Below are positions 1-12,500 of a stretch of 64,000 nt of DNA, piece by piece. Within the stretch, counting starts at the first letter, position 1. The number at the start of each line of letters is the position of its first letter. Source of the DNA: Casuarius casuarius (taxonomy: Eukaryota > Chordata > Aves > Casuariiformes > Casuariidae); contig PTFA01000160.1 of NCBI GenBank assembly GCA_003342895.1, forward strand, positions 379,388-443,387. The letters run 5' to 3'. A model generated the notes under the pieces. It did not search any database. It saw nothing but the letters and a program-made list of their open reading frames with translations, and was not told the DNA's origin. The position numbers and the translations under genes are program-made.

Positions 1-480
1 TCTCCCTCCTCGGCAGCCGGAGCCGCTGCCTGCAAATGCCACGTAGCCTTGTAGCTGTTCCCCTTGACTGCTCGGCGGCCGAGCACCAGACGCCTCCCCC
101 CGCTCCTCCTGGGTCGGGGCAGGGGGAGGTCAGCGCTGTCATCCCGCGTTCGGGTGGCGACCCTCGCTCGCCCTCCCCCCGCCGGCTTTGTCCCCCTCTG
201 CCTTGGGGCAGCGGCGAAGGTGGGGACCCTCCTGCGACCGCTTTCCAGCGCCGTCCTATTTACTGCTCCCTCCGAAAGGCGGTTGACTTCGGCAGCGTGA
301 GCCCAAGCGCCGGGGAGGCCGCAGGGGCTCGCGGCCCCCGGCCCCTCTGCCGCCGCTCGCGTGAGGCGCTGCGCGAAACCTCGGAGAAGAGGGTAACGCC
401 GCGGTGCTGGCAGGTGTACTGGCTTCCTGCTAGTGGCCATCTCTCAGCTGATTTCTGAGTTTCGTTTCTCTTGTTTCGGA
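1..480 (+). promoter_or_regulatory. FNDC3C1: CpG-rich left edge: probable FNDC3C promoter / non-coding exon 1
   Basis: The first ~480 bases are GC- and CpG-rich and then change abruptly to AT-rich sequence, as at a CpG-island promoter. The first coding exon, 19 kb downstream, starts with an acceptor and carries 5'UTR, so at least one upstream non-coding exon is required and this is the only CpG island upstream. Plausible donors are at 393 (gtaacg), 411 (caggtgtac) and 297 (gtgagc); I cannot choose between them, and the transcription start may lie left of the window. ORFs here (up to 140 aa) are compositional and not supported as proteins. Confidence 0.6.
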
Positions 481-796
481 CTTGCTGCTCGGACGTTTTG
501 TTGGAATGATGCATATGCTCTGTAAAGCTAATGTATTTTCATAACTGGGGTGATATCATATTCTAACGTCTGTGTTTTCTTTGAGTAATATTTTTTATCT
601 TTCCTGCTCTGCAATAGTTGAGGTTTTAACGTTGGAAGTCATTCTTTGTTTTACCAGATGCCCGGTTGTTAATATTGACACACAGCGCTCCTTCAGATAA
701 GTTCTTAGCTAGCCTGGTATGGGCGTACTTATAATACGTACTTCCTAATGTTCTTTTAATGTATTTATCCTTACAACACTTGCTTCAATAGGGAAA

Positions 797-945
797 TAGT
801 ATCTCAGTCACAGATGGAAAGACTGAGGCACAGAAATATTTATGGCCCAAGGTCACACAGGAAGTATGTGGTGAGGCAGGGAATTGAGTCTAGATTTCCT
901 GAGACTCAGATTAGCATTTTAACCAGTGAAGCATCCTCTCTGTAT
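797..945 (-). repeat. MIR SINE fragment
   Basis: The bases 'gactgaggcacagaaa' followed by 'cccaaggtcacacagg' and 'gaattgagtctagatttcc' match the reverse complement of the MIR core (cctcagtttcc, cttgggcaagt, tctgccac). It is diverged, as expected for an element this old, and lies antisense to FNDC3C. Confidence 0.75.
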
Positions 946-2319
946 TTGAAGCCAATAAATTGTCCTTGGAGTTAATACTCAGGATAAAAGAAAGTACTTT
1001 GTGTTTTGTTCAGTATCTTTGTGAGTGAAAAGCAAAACCTAAGTTGCTCCCCACAACTGTGCTCCTTTTTCTCAATTTCTGTAATTTCTATGTGGAAAGG
1101 ATTAAAAATACAAGAAGCGTTGACTTTCTCAAGACTACGTGGGCAATCATGCGTCTGTCAAAAAAGCCATCTATTTTGTTGTCTTCCCTTCCAGGTCTTT
1201 TTACCTTACTGTGTCCCAAATCTTTGCAAGCTTTGCAATGCTCTTGCTGTCTGGGAGTATTTTGTTGTTAGTTAGGATCAAATGAAGCTAATATTTTATA
1301 ATGCTGAGTTGAAAGCAGTCTACCGTTCACTGGCACACTGGATTTTATATCCTGTATCTTAGTTTGTAATTTTTAAATATAACACTCTGAATAAGTGACT
1401 TGTATTGATCATCCTAAAAGTCTCTTGAAACAAGCTCTTACACGTTGATCGCTCAGTTGTAGGTTCAGTAGTGTTGCAGCAAGTTTTTGGAAGCTTGGTG
1501 TTAACTGCAGTTAAGGAGCACTTTGACAGTGGAATAGAATAATTACAGGTTCTTGTTTTTTGTATCTGCACAAATGCATATTGCAGGCAGATTTATTCCT
1601 AAAATACTAGGACAGCTTATGTTTGTTTGTAGAAGTGGTAGTTAGTTTTACTACAGTGTTTTACTTGCCAATAGTTTTGAAGGATTGAACGTTAAATAAT
1701 TCAAAAGAATAATTCCCCATATATTCACCTTTGTAGAGAATAAAGATAACTTTGTCTCTGTACATTTTTTTTTCCTGCCACAACCCTTGATCACAAACTG
1801 CATCCTTCTTTGATGTTGTACTGAAACCAAATTTGCAACAAAGTTGAATGTAAGTGTTCTATATACGATTTTTAACGGTCTTTTGTTTGGGTTTTTTTGG
1901 AGGCTAGCATTTGCATCATGGTGACTGTGTGGGTTTGTCATGCCCATACCAGCAATCTTTCATCTTTTATATTTATTTTTAGAAAAGTTTTGGTGAGTCC
2001 TTAAAAAACAAGATTTCGTCTGTACTATGCAGACAGTAAAAATTCCAGTGTTCTTTTCATAAGAGATAGTGCTTGGCCTTGGCAAACACCCACCAGGAAT
2101 GTGCTTTTGAGCGGCACTGTGTATATTTGTAGACCCATTTGTACGCCCCTTACTGAAAAATGTTTTGGAATCCCTTTGGGTGAATTATAAGTAAATTAAA
2201 ATACATGTTTATTTTAAGTTCAGAAAAAGGAAAACAGCACTGCTGTTGGATGTCCTGCTAATTCCCCAACTTGGAAGGCTTCTCATCAAGCAGCAGAAGC
2301 ACACACGCTTGTGACTTTC

Positions 2320-2423
2320 AAGAAAATATATAGCTAGGAAGACATTCTTACAATATTCTGTATCAAAGTCAAAAGCTGGTATAAAATATTGTAAGACTGT
2401 TTTCCCTAGTTATGTGTTTTCTT
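2320..2423. repeat. Long imperfect inverted repeat (hairpin)
   Basis: Two arms of about 45 nt (2320-2364 and 2378-2423) are near reverse complements around a 13-nt spacer. The strongest paired block is the 12-bp tcttacaatatt/aatattgtaaga; the outer arms aagaaaa/ttttctt and ctagg/cctag also pair. It could be a MITE-like element or a pre-miRNA-like fold. No family is recognised. Confidence 0.6.
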
Positions 2424-5400
2424 AATTTCCTGTCATCGTTTCCTTTAATCAAAGAAGAATTTTAAATTTATCTCTGAAACCATATGGGAAAACCTCAATA
2501 TTAGTAATACTGCAGTAGTCAAGAGACTTGGAAGGAAAAAATTAGTATATGTCACTTCAAACTTTGCTAGATCTCAAAATGATCAAGTCTTTTAGCTGAA
2601 CTATTGGTATTTAAAATTGCGATGGCACCTTGCTCCAATTACAAGATATCAGAGAAGGAACCTTTTCATTTTTTCACCTGTTTTTTAGCAAGTTGTCGTG
2701 ATATTTACCAAGGTCAAGATGGTTAGTTTTCAGCTGTTATCTTTGCTGCAAGCCAGACCTTAACTGAAAAGTTTTGGATTCCTGAGTGAGGAGCACACAC
2801 TGAACTCTTTATTGCATTCTTGAAGAGCTTATTGTAAAAGCAGCGATAATTTATTCTTTCAGTGGTGCTAACACAATCCTTTCTGTGTATTGACCAGCAT
2901 GGACAGACCACTGGCTCAGAGCCCTTAGTCTATTTCAATCTTAATGTAAATCTGCTATTGTTCCGAATATCTTGATTGATGTGGAAAATGCTCGAGATTC
3001 ATTTTTACAGTATTGAGGCCTGGGACTTTATATATTTTTTTTGCCCATGTCTCACTAAAAGTAGTTTGGGAGGACACGATTAGGCTGTGACTTCAGAAAC
3101 ATCTGTGACTTCAAGACAGTATCACCTTTCTGGTGAAAATAACAATGGGTCTGCTGTGTTTGCGGGACAGTGCGAGAGCTTCTCCTGTCTGGCTCCGTGC
3201 AAAGTCAGTCAGCTTAGTCTAAGCTACCTCAGTGAGCTATGGGGACAGGGATTTCTGATAATATTCCAGTAAAGATGCAAAACATAGTGTCAGTGCTTAC
3301 CTTTAGAAGATCAATTATGAATTGATTAATATTTGCTAAGCCTTCAGTGTTTTGGCTCTCCAAACTATATGGCTGGCAATTCACGATTCTTAATGTGCAG
3401 ACAGTTTAGGAACTAGAATTTGGTACTGGGTCCAATAGCTTGAGATGCATATACATATTTTTTTGGAAATGGATTTTTTCATTATTACTGTCATATAAAG
3501 GAATAAAACTTTGAGTAGATAAATATACTTAATTGTCACAATGCTTTTTTTCTTTTTTCTTTTTTTTTTTTTTACTGGAACCCTCTTCATTGTATTCAAG
3601 TTACTTTTCAGTAATTAGATCACAGGTTAAGCAATGGAGTGTCTTTTGCTAATATGACATTAAATGTGCATATGATATGTTTACACAGTTGTCCAGTTTT
3701 GCATTCTGTACATACCGAATGCGTAGAAGGCTGTGTGAGGTCTTCCGATTTTTTTGTAGTGGAATCTTCCTCGAGTTTTACTTGCCGATTCTAGTGGAGT
3801 TAATCACTGGCTGTTCACTGATGGTTTCTGCTGTTTTATTGAGTATAAGTTGTTTCTGCATATTTTTTTTCCCTAAGACTTTCTGCCTACCAGTCACTAA
3901 AACTTTTTTTTTTTCCCTTCTCCAGAAGGAAGACTGAGGGATACAGTACAACACATTGCCCACACTACCACAGGCACTGACCATATACCATTAATCAACA
4001 GGAGCAAATTCACATCAGGAGAGTGTCAACGGTAATTAGACATAATTTACTGTTCTCCCAGATTTTACAAAGATGCTTCTTTTTTTTTCCTAAGGTTTCC
4101 AAGTAATGTTTTAAGAATATAATAATGTGAAAGAATATAGAAATCTTTGACAGTCTTTTAAGCTTAGGACTCCTTTTTTTGGAAGAAATTTTTGGATGAC
4201 TCATCAGATGGCAAAATGGGTGAGGGGAGAAAGAACTAATAGACAGCATTTTTGAGGTAAGAGGGCATTCAGTGTTTCCACATAAACATCATTTAATTAT
4301 AAAATCATGAATGTACAGAATGTGTTGATTAGACTTTCGCTCAACATTCACCTTTAGAGAAAATTCTTATCAAAAGCTTCACTGGTAGCAGCCTTATCTT
4401 TATTTTGGCATTAATCTCACACTTTTCTTTCTTAGCTGGAAGTCTTGTCTTAGTGAGACTTACATAACTGGCCTTTGGATAGGGAAAGTAAATCCTGTTT
4501 TTAGTAAAATGCATTTCTTATGCAGAATACAGTTCAAATTAGTGGTAACATGCAGGTAAGTGACCCATTACATGATGTTGCTTAGATACGTTGTTTTTAA
4601 CTGGAGCTTATAGAACTGAAAGTGTCTGTCTGTTTAAAAAAAAAAAATCCTGGAAGAAATTTGTCATCAGTATGATGTCCGTTTTTTTTCTAGTGAGAGG
4701 AAGAATTCTCTGACTGACTGTCTGTTTTTTGATGAAGATTTCTGTGAATTGTCTTGTGACATATAATACTGTAAGACCTTTATGAAACCACAGCAGTTGC
4801 TTTCATGGAAAAAAAGATAAGTTTTAGAAGCTATTGGCTAGAACAGTGTGTTTTAAATGGAAGGAGAATAAGCAGATGTAGTGTGAAATGTTTGTGAATC
4901 AGAAAGCACCTTTTTAATGTAAAAGCACAAAGTGAGTATGCCCTGGAGACCATCGTTAAGCTCTTTCTAAAAAACTTTCTTGAAATGTATATCAAACCAC
5001 CTGTTGAATTGATGGAGGCCTAAATATTCAAATTCATATATTCAAATTCATGTATCACTATCTATTTGTGGTTTAGGAGAGAACACTTGTTAATAGTGCT
5101 CAGAAAGAATATCCAGGTATGCTATGTAACCAATACACTGTAATTAATTAAACCTGTCACGTGACAAGTTTTTGATCATTTTGTGTGCTTAGAATGCTGG
5201 CTGTGTGTTGTTTACAAAACTGTATTCTTTTTGGATTACCATGACTGCTGCTTGAGGAAGAAAATTGCACATCTCCTGTGTTACAGAGGATGAAATTGCG
5301 TTTTTGTGTTAACATCTCGGAGTGCTGTCTGGTGGGTTGAAAGGCAGCCAAGCAGATTTTAGATTTTCTGTGAAGGAGGTATCTTTTTGCTGAGGTTAGA

Positions 5401-8400
5401 TCCCCTCTAACAAAGAATTAGTTTTCACAGTATGACTGTGCCAAAATTCAAATGTAATACTTACGGTACGCTTATTCTGAACTTTGTAAAGGGCAGTTGA
5501 CCCATTCGAGTTTTCCCAAATTCTTTCTTGTTTGGTTCACAATTGTCTAAAGTAGTCAGGGAAAGACTTGAAGGGTAGCTAATCAATATAGAATAGAATG
5601 AGATAGGAAAGTAGGTGATTAAATGCAAAACAAGTCTTTGGGGAGAAAAGTTGGTGTACATTGTGAGCAATAGATCAATCAGCAGATGGATTTCTTACAA
5701 AACATAGAAAAATTGTGACAACCACATTATAGTCTCCTGGAGTTGAGTAGGTATCTCACAAGAAAAATGTTTCATGGATGTTAAAATCGTGGCTATAAAT
5801 GAAGTATTTTTATCTGCTGTTTAATGCCCTTTAGTAAATAGCTTCAACATTGATATCTCTTTAATGGACATCCATTGCTTTTGGCGTGCTCTGCAGAGTA
5901 TTAAAATATTCCAGTCTAGTTGATTGATCTGTACCATTAATGCGTAACTTTAATTAGCTCATCACACTACAGTTACTTGAAGGAGTAAAGGCTGCCTTTA
6001 ATACTTTTTAAGTACCTGCAAAACAGTGAATATTAATATTATGTGTGTATTCTTCAGCTTTGGAAGGTGTTATATAAAAAAAAATTCGTATTTTTTTAGC
6101 TGTAATTTTACTACATAATGCCTAACTTTCTTAAAATATAAACTTCATAAAAACAAGAAAAAATGTCATTCTTAGATTCTTCAAAACTGTGCTAGTTTCC
6201 ACTGATGCTCTTATATGAAGGTGTGATTACATACCCAAGCCTATAGCAATTTAAGCTGATTTACCAATAAATATTTAAAGCTCAAATACAGAAGCAAATT
6301 ACATTAGTGTGTTACCTTGCATCAGCTGAACTATGATAAACGGTTATATGCATATTCATGGCCTGTCAGAAATGCTGAGTGAAGTGTGTTTGCTTAAACC
6401 TCACGTGTATGATCTCATACTTGCATTTTACCTTGCATTTTCCATAAACTAAAACATGCACATGGTCCATTATCATGAGACTGCTCAGATGTGGTAATTT
6501 AAGTAATTTATTGGTGTGTTTTAGCCCTTGGTCTAAGTATAACCTCTTTTAACTAGACTAGTTTGATCTGCTATGCAGTTAAAGTGTTAACTTGGATCTC
6601 TTTTCATGTTGAGCAAGAAAAAGTCTTCAGTTTGTGTATCAACATAATTTTTTCCTTGTTTAAAGTTTGTATAATTTCTTGGGTTTGTAAAAATGGTTTG
6701 TTTTTGCTGTATTTTTGTGCTTGTTTTTAAAGTCATATTTTGTAAGGCAGTTCTTAATTAAAAAAGGTTGTTTGTATCAATGAATTGACAGTATACATCA
6801 CACACATTTCTAATTCCCAGAAACAGATTGAATCAGAATTAGTAGGAAACCAACCTTTGCTTTCCTTAGTGTCTATATAAACCTGAAAACAAACTCTTGA
6901 TTGTATTAGTGCTGTGAAGTCCTGTTTTTACCTTGTTTTGTTGGATTAGACTACAGCTGACTACTTTGACCGAGGTCTTAGTGGAGAGCCTTTCCTGGAA
7001 ATAGTGCTGTTGGTGTTGTTTTTGATAATCTGAATGGTTGCTTTCTCTTAGAACCAGGCTTCTTAAAAACTTTTGTTGTTTAAAATTTGAAATTTAAACA
7101 TTTAGAAAACAACTTTTGGAACTTTGAAGCAAAGAGCTTTTTTGCCTGGTATTCAAGAAGGTTTGTAAATAAACTTGATTCTTTTGGCGGAGGCAGGGGG
7201 AATTATTGTAAAAGGGATTCAGCTTACATTCCACCTCAAGACCAAATTTGTCCCATAGGGAAGAATTCTATTTAGTTATCAAAATATGTAACCTGAATTC
7301 CAGAAGTTTGGAGCACATGCAGCTATCTGTGGAAACTTGCAGTTCCCATCTTGTAAATCTTGGCACTGGTTTACGACACTTTGTTTCATCTGTTCAGATC
7401 TGTAGTTACTTAAAGGTGTAAACTCCAGCTACCTTTTTAGTGACTGGTTAGGGTTTCTCGGTGGGTCATTGATGCATTATCAGCAAGCTGTGGAACAGAT
7501 TGTCCTATTTTTAGGTACTAAAGGATAATAGGGCCTGTGCTCTTAAGAGCAGTGTTGTCCTTCTAGAGTTGCATACATTTTGTTTGCAAAAAAAAAAAAA
7601 AATCCTGCTAGCTTTCCAGCTGTTCTTATCCACTGTTAATGTAATGACTTTCACTGCACTGAGAGTCCTGTGAGGATGCTGTCACTGTTCTTGTTGAAAT
7701 GAAAACTTGGTAAAAGTGAGAAAGGAAGATCCTACAAAGAGAACAATGTACTCTACTTCTTGTGACACAGGTCTGAGTTTTTCTTAGGTTATGCACCTAT
7801 TTTTTGATGGAACATGTTGTATGTTACTTCCATAACTTCAAGTCATTTAGGCAGACATTCGATACAGCATTTCAGTAGTATGTTGTTAGTGTGTAAATGA
7901 AACAGTTTCGCTCAAGACCTGAACAACGAGAACACTGCTTTGAAATTTGGGGAGCACAGCTTCACATTTTAAAAAAATCATATTAGAAATTAGTATGTTG
8001 TTACATTGAGGGCTTTTTCATCTAAGTTTGAAAATTTTGTGTTTTGTGTAGCTTTAGGACGTTAAACTAAACAAGTTAACTTATGCCAGAACATCTCATC
8101 TTTCTAGCCAGTGGAAAGAAGTAGTCAGTTTTGCATTTAATTCTTTTTTTAACAACACCCATACAGCTGGAAAATACCTTAATCCCATTATTTTTGTTAT
8201 TTGAAAGAATGAAACACTTCAAGGTCCTAGTCCTTTGAGGTGTTCAATTCTTTTCAGTTCTTTCAGAAAAGGGAATAGCACCTTTCAGGAACTACTTGGT
8301 TTCGTTATGGGCCTGTGCACTTAGCAAATGCTAACTACAGAAGTGCCTAGGATATCATCTACTTTGCTGGTGATAAGAGTAAAAACATAAAATACCTAAA

Positions 8401-11400
8401 ACAATGAAAGAAAATATTTATCTAAAAGTAATGTAATGTTTGCATTATAGAACTGTAAATACAAACTTTACAGGCCTCTTAAGTGAATAATTAAAAAGCA
8501 GAGGTATAGACATGACCCTAATATGACTAATGGGCATATTGTCAAATAACAGCTCAAAACAAGTCAAATCTAATATACTTCCAGTGTTGACAAGTAGTCT
8601 GTCTTCAAGCTTCCGGTTCTTAATAGTGAAGGTGCTCTTGTGAAGAGCAGTAAGAAGCCCTGCTTTCACTAGGGCAACATGTATTCCCCTATAGGATGGA
8701 CACTACCTTTCAAATTGTGCATTTGCCTCCACCTTCTCGCCCCCATGGTTTAGATCTCTCCAAAAACTTGAGGGATGTAGTATCAGATTACAAAATAATT
8801 GTCTGAAGTACTATGGCCAATTGCTTGGATAGTTTTTATGGGGGAAAGTAGGAGGATTTTTTTTTATTACTTTCCTGACATGGTCGCATCAGAAACCTGA
8901 TCCAGGCTGGCCAGGGAGAATGAAAGTTGATACTATCACAGAGTTCCCATGTGCCTTAGTATGTTGTATTTGCTGTTACTTTGTGGCTTTTTAGGATTTT
9001 TTCCATTGCCATATCAGGGCTTTCCATCTCAGGCTTACATCTCCTTCAGGGAGCATCTTACAGGCGATTAGGTCTCACAGTACACTGAGAGACGGGCATT
9101 AATACTCTTTAGAAGAAAAGTGCCCTTCCCTCCCCTAGTTTGCTGGTTGGGGTGTTTTTCTGGATCGCCCTCCTACAGAACACTTATGCTTTGGGACTTT
9201 TCTGTCCATGGGTCATTCTCATCAGTGGCCACAAGAGCCAAGCAGACTTCTGCGGTTTTTAAGAAGCTACTTGAGGTCCTTCTGGTGATTGACCTAATGT
9301 ATTTGCTTCCCAGATGATCTTTGTGAGGGTAGAAAGACTAACCAGACTGTGATAAAAGGTTTGTAGTTACCTTCTGTATTTTACCATGGAAACTATTAGC
9401 ACTACTTTGGAAAAAGCATTTAAGTAACAGTTAAACTCTCTGGAAAATACAGGGAAATATTTATATAGGCCTCTTCAGAGTTAACATCTCTTTGGCCTCT
9501 TAAGGTATTCTCTGCTGTACCTTTGTAAGCTCCCAAGAAAGTAATTGTTACAGCTGTTATTTGGGACATGGTCCTAAGAAGAAGCATCTCCTGTGTGATG
9601 GCAGCAGTAGTGAAGTGCTAAGATTATGTGATTCTAATTCTTACAGCCTCTGATATTTAATGCATAAAACATGTAATTCTATACCATAGCATTGGAAAAT
9701 TCTCACTTTTTTGGATGTTAAAGGAGAAAAATATTTTAAAAGAAGAATTTCTGGAAGAAAATGTTTAATACAGAGCACTGAAATCTTATGACTATAGGGA
9801 TAGGGGGGCATTTGGTTGCTTTTTTTGTTTTATTTAGGCCCCAGACCTTACCTAGGTCAAAACTACATTGAGTTTTTCACAGCTGTAAGTATTATAAATT
9901 TTGGGCTGTGCATACTTGTTGGGTAAGTCATGAAGAACATTTTCAGTATCAAAGTTGTGGTGCCTTTCTGGCTAGAAGCCAAACTTCATATAAGATGGTG
10001 CAGACAAATTCACTTGGGTATCATTATAAATTATTTGCAACATTTTAATCAAAACATATATTTAGTTTTGAACAGATGACTGTTATGGAGTGATGGTGGT
10101 CTCTTCAGAGCTAAAATTGTAACTGAGCTTCTGTTAAGTCTGATTCTGTTAAGTCTCTCACTCCCTTAATCTTGCTGAAAGTAAACCAATCCGCCTAGAA
10201 TGTCTCATGTGTGGTCCTGTGGTGGTGGAGAACTATTTTAGGATTGGGATGATATCTTAAACACCTTGTTAATACTGTTTATTTGAAAAACTAGGGTGGG
10301 AGAGGGTATCTTGTATCTTTTTTCCTAAATGTTTCCTACCTCAGAGTTGGATACAGCATAAACTTCAAGTCTGGAGGGATGAGACTTTTTTTAGTATTCA
10401 TAAATAAGGATTGAGGTTTTTGACTAGATTATTCCTTATCCTGGGGTTGGGTACTTTTTTCGTTGGGTCTGTTGTTCTTTTTAACAACCTTTGGAGATTA
10501 CTGATTCAAAACTTAACTGACAGATGATACTGTTTTTAAAATATTCAGAAATCTCAATTTGCAAGAAATCTGCTGGAGTTTAAGGCATGAAGTATCTCAG
10601 TGTTTTCTTTGAAGCAAAGTACGTGAGGTTCATATGTGCATTGGGCACAGATCCAATTCTGTACATGCCTTTTCTACAAAGGTAAAAGTCACTTACAAAG
10701 TATGTTACCTATAATGAGACCGGATTTTTTTTACCGTTTAGAGAAAAAAATACACTGACCTTATCCTGAACAAACAAAATCTCCCTTCTTAAAAAACAAG
10801 ATTCTTTTCTCCTCAGAAAGAGACATTAACTTTACTCCAAAAACTGAGAGATTCACAGAAGTTGTGAAATACTCATTTAAGGTATTGACACCACCTGTAA
10901 TTCTGTGTTTTTATGATTACTAATTAGTTTTTAGTTATGATGCTAAATCTTCAGCTACCCTAAGAAAAGCTCCTAATAGCTGCAAATAAATTACGGCTTC
11001 CAGCTCTGTTAAGAACTGAAGTCATCGTTTCTATTTTACTCACTTTTTTGCCTCCCAGGTGTAATGTTGTGCTAGTTCCTATCTGTATGTGGTCCTGGAG
11101 AGCATGCTTAACTTTCCAGTATTGGTGAGGTGGTACGTTAAAAATACAAACTAGAGAGAAATTTTGTTGTGACTGGAACAGGTGAGACAGGTGCCTTTTC
11201 TCTCCCTACAGACTACTCAAAACAGCTAAATACTGTAGTAATAACATCCAGTCTTGATTTAAGGATTGAGTTTGTAAAAGCTTAGGAAAAAACAGCTTTG
11301 CCTATAACTGCTTTTTTTTTTTAGACCAGAATCTTAATGCTGCAATTCAGATTTAAAATATTTTGAAGTTGCAGGAACCCCTTTCCTAACTTGATTTACA

Positions 11401-11504
11401 AGGTAAAAGTCTAATTGAAGCTTTAGTTTTTAATACAATACTATTCTTAATAAATAACAATATTGTAATGGTTTACTTCCGCTGATAAATATAAATTTAT
11501 TATC

Positions 11505-11620
11505 AGGCTGGAAAGTTGGGTAAGGCACTGAACCTAGAAATCAGGAAGTCTGACTTAAATTTCTAGCTCTCCATTAGACTTCCTCTTTGGTCCTGGACAC
11601 ATTGTTCTTTTTAACTTAAG
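11505..11620 (+). repeat. MIR SINE fragment
   Basis: The order 'aatcaggaagtctgactt', 'tctagctctccattagact', 'ggtcctggacaca' follows the MIR consensus (gagtcaga..ctgggttc, ctggctctgccactta, gaccttgggcaa) in the forward direction with many substitutions. Confidence 0.6.
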
Positions 11621-12151
11621 CACACTGCATTTAAAAAAAAAGAAAAAAAAGGTCTTGATCCATTCAAGTAATAAACTTCCTGGAATAGGAACTTTCTCAT
11701 ATTAAATCCAGTACTTAGACTGGAAATACAGTCTTTGTGGTAGCTTCTGTGTAGGTTTATAACTTTTTACTGTTGATGAAATCTGGATAATGAGATCAAT
11801 GCGATTGGGTTAGTCATGTTTGCTTTTCTGAGACTTGTGCTTTGCCAGGAAGACTCTGCTGTTTCAGAAATCTATTTGTATCAGTTTTGACTAATAATGT
11901 AAGATTTGGGGAAAAAAAAATATGGAGGTCAAGGTAATATGGAAGATTTGTGGTGAAATGGTATTTTTTTTCTTATGAGGTCTCAGTGCAGCAATCCAGT
12001 ATTTCAACCTTCTTTCCAAGAATTCTTAATGAAACATAAACTACGTATGCTACTCGCACTGTATACTCATGGTCATTACTTACCGCCAACATTTTTAAAT
12101 CTGAAGAGTTCCTCTGCATCATGTTTTGATGTTATTCACAAATAGCTATAG

Positions 12152-12500
12152 AAACGTAGAATAATTTAGACTGGAAGTGATCTCTGGAGGTCATCTAGTC
12201 CAACCTCAGGCTTAAAGCAGGCTAACTTCAAAGCTGGATCAGATCGATCAGGTCCTTATTCAGTGAAGTTTTGGAAATCTCCACGGATGGTGAGTCACCA
12301 TCTCTGTGCAACCTGTTCCAGTGCTTGACTGCTCTCATTGTAAATGTTTATATCTGGTTAGAATATGTATATCCAGTTAGAATCCCCCTGCTGTATCTTG
12401 TTAAGGTTTACCTTTTGTCGTGACCCTCTGAGAAGGCTCCATTTTTGCCTACGACTTTACCCCATTAGTTTACAGGTGGTGCCTTTCTGGAGAGATACTT
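12152..12500 (-). repeat. CR1 LINE fragment (3' part)
   Basis: The block at 12175-12340 ('gaggtcatctagtccaacc', 'caacctgttccagtgcttga') is the reverse complement of the 3' region of avian/reptilian CR1 elements, with the CR1 3' end at about 12152. A weaker match runs to about 12500 ('gaccctctgagaaggctcc'). This is a main reason for calling the host a sauropsid. Confidence 0.85.

Noticed and set aside
36..458. 140-codon ORF in the left CpG-rich edge
   Set aside because: Composition-driven; no family resemblance, and the real FNDC3 start is at 19117.
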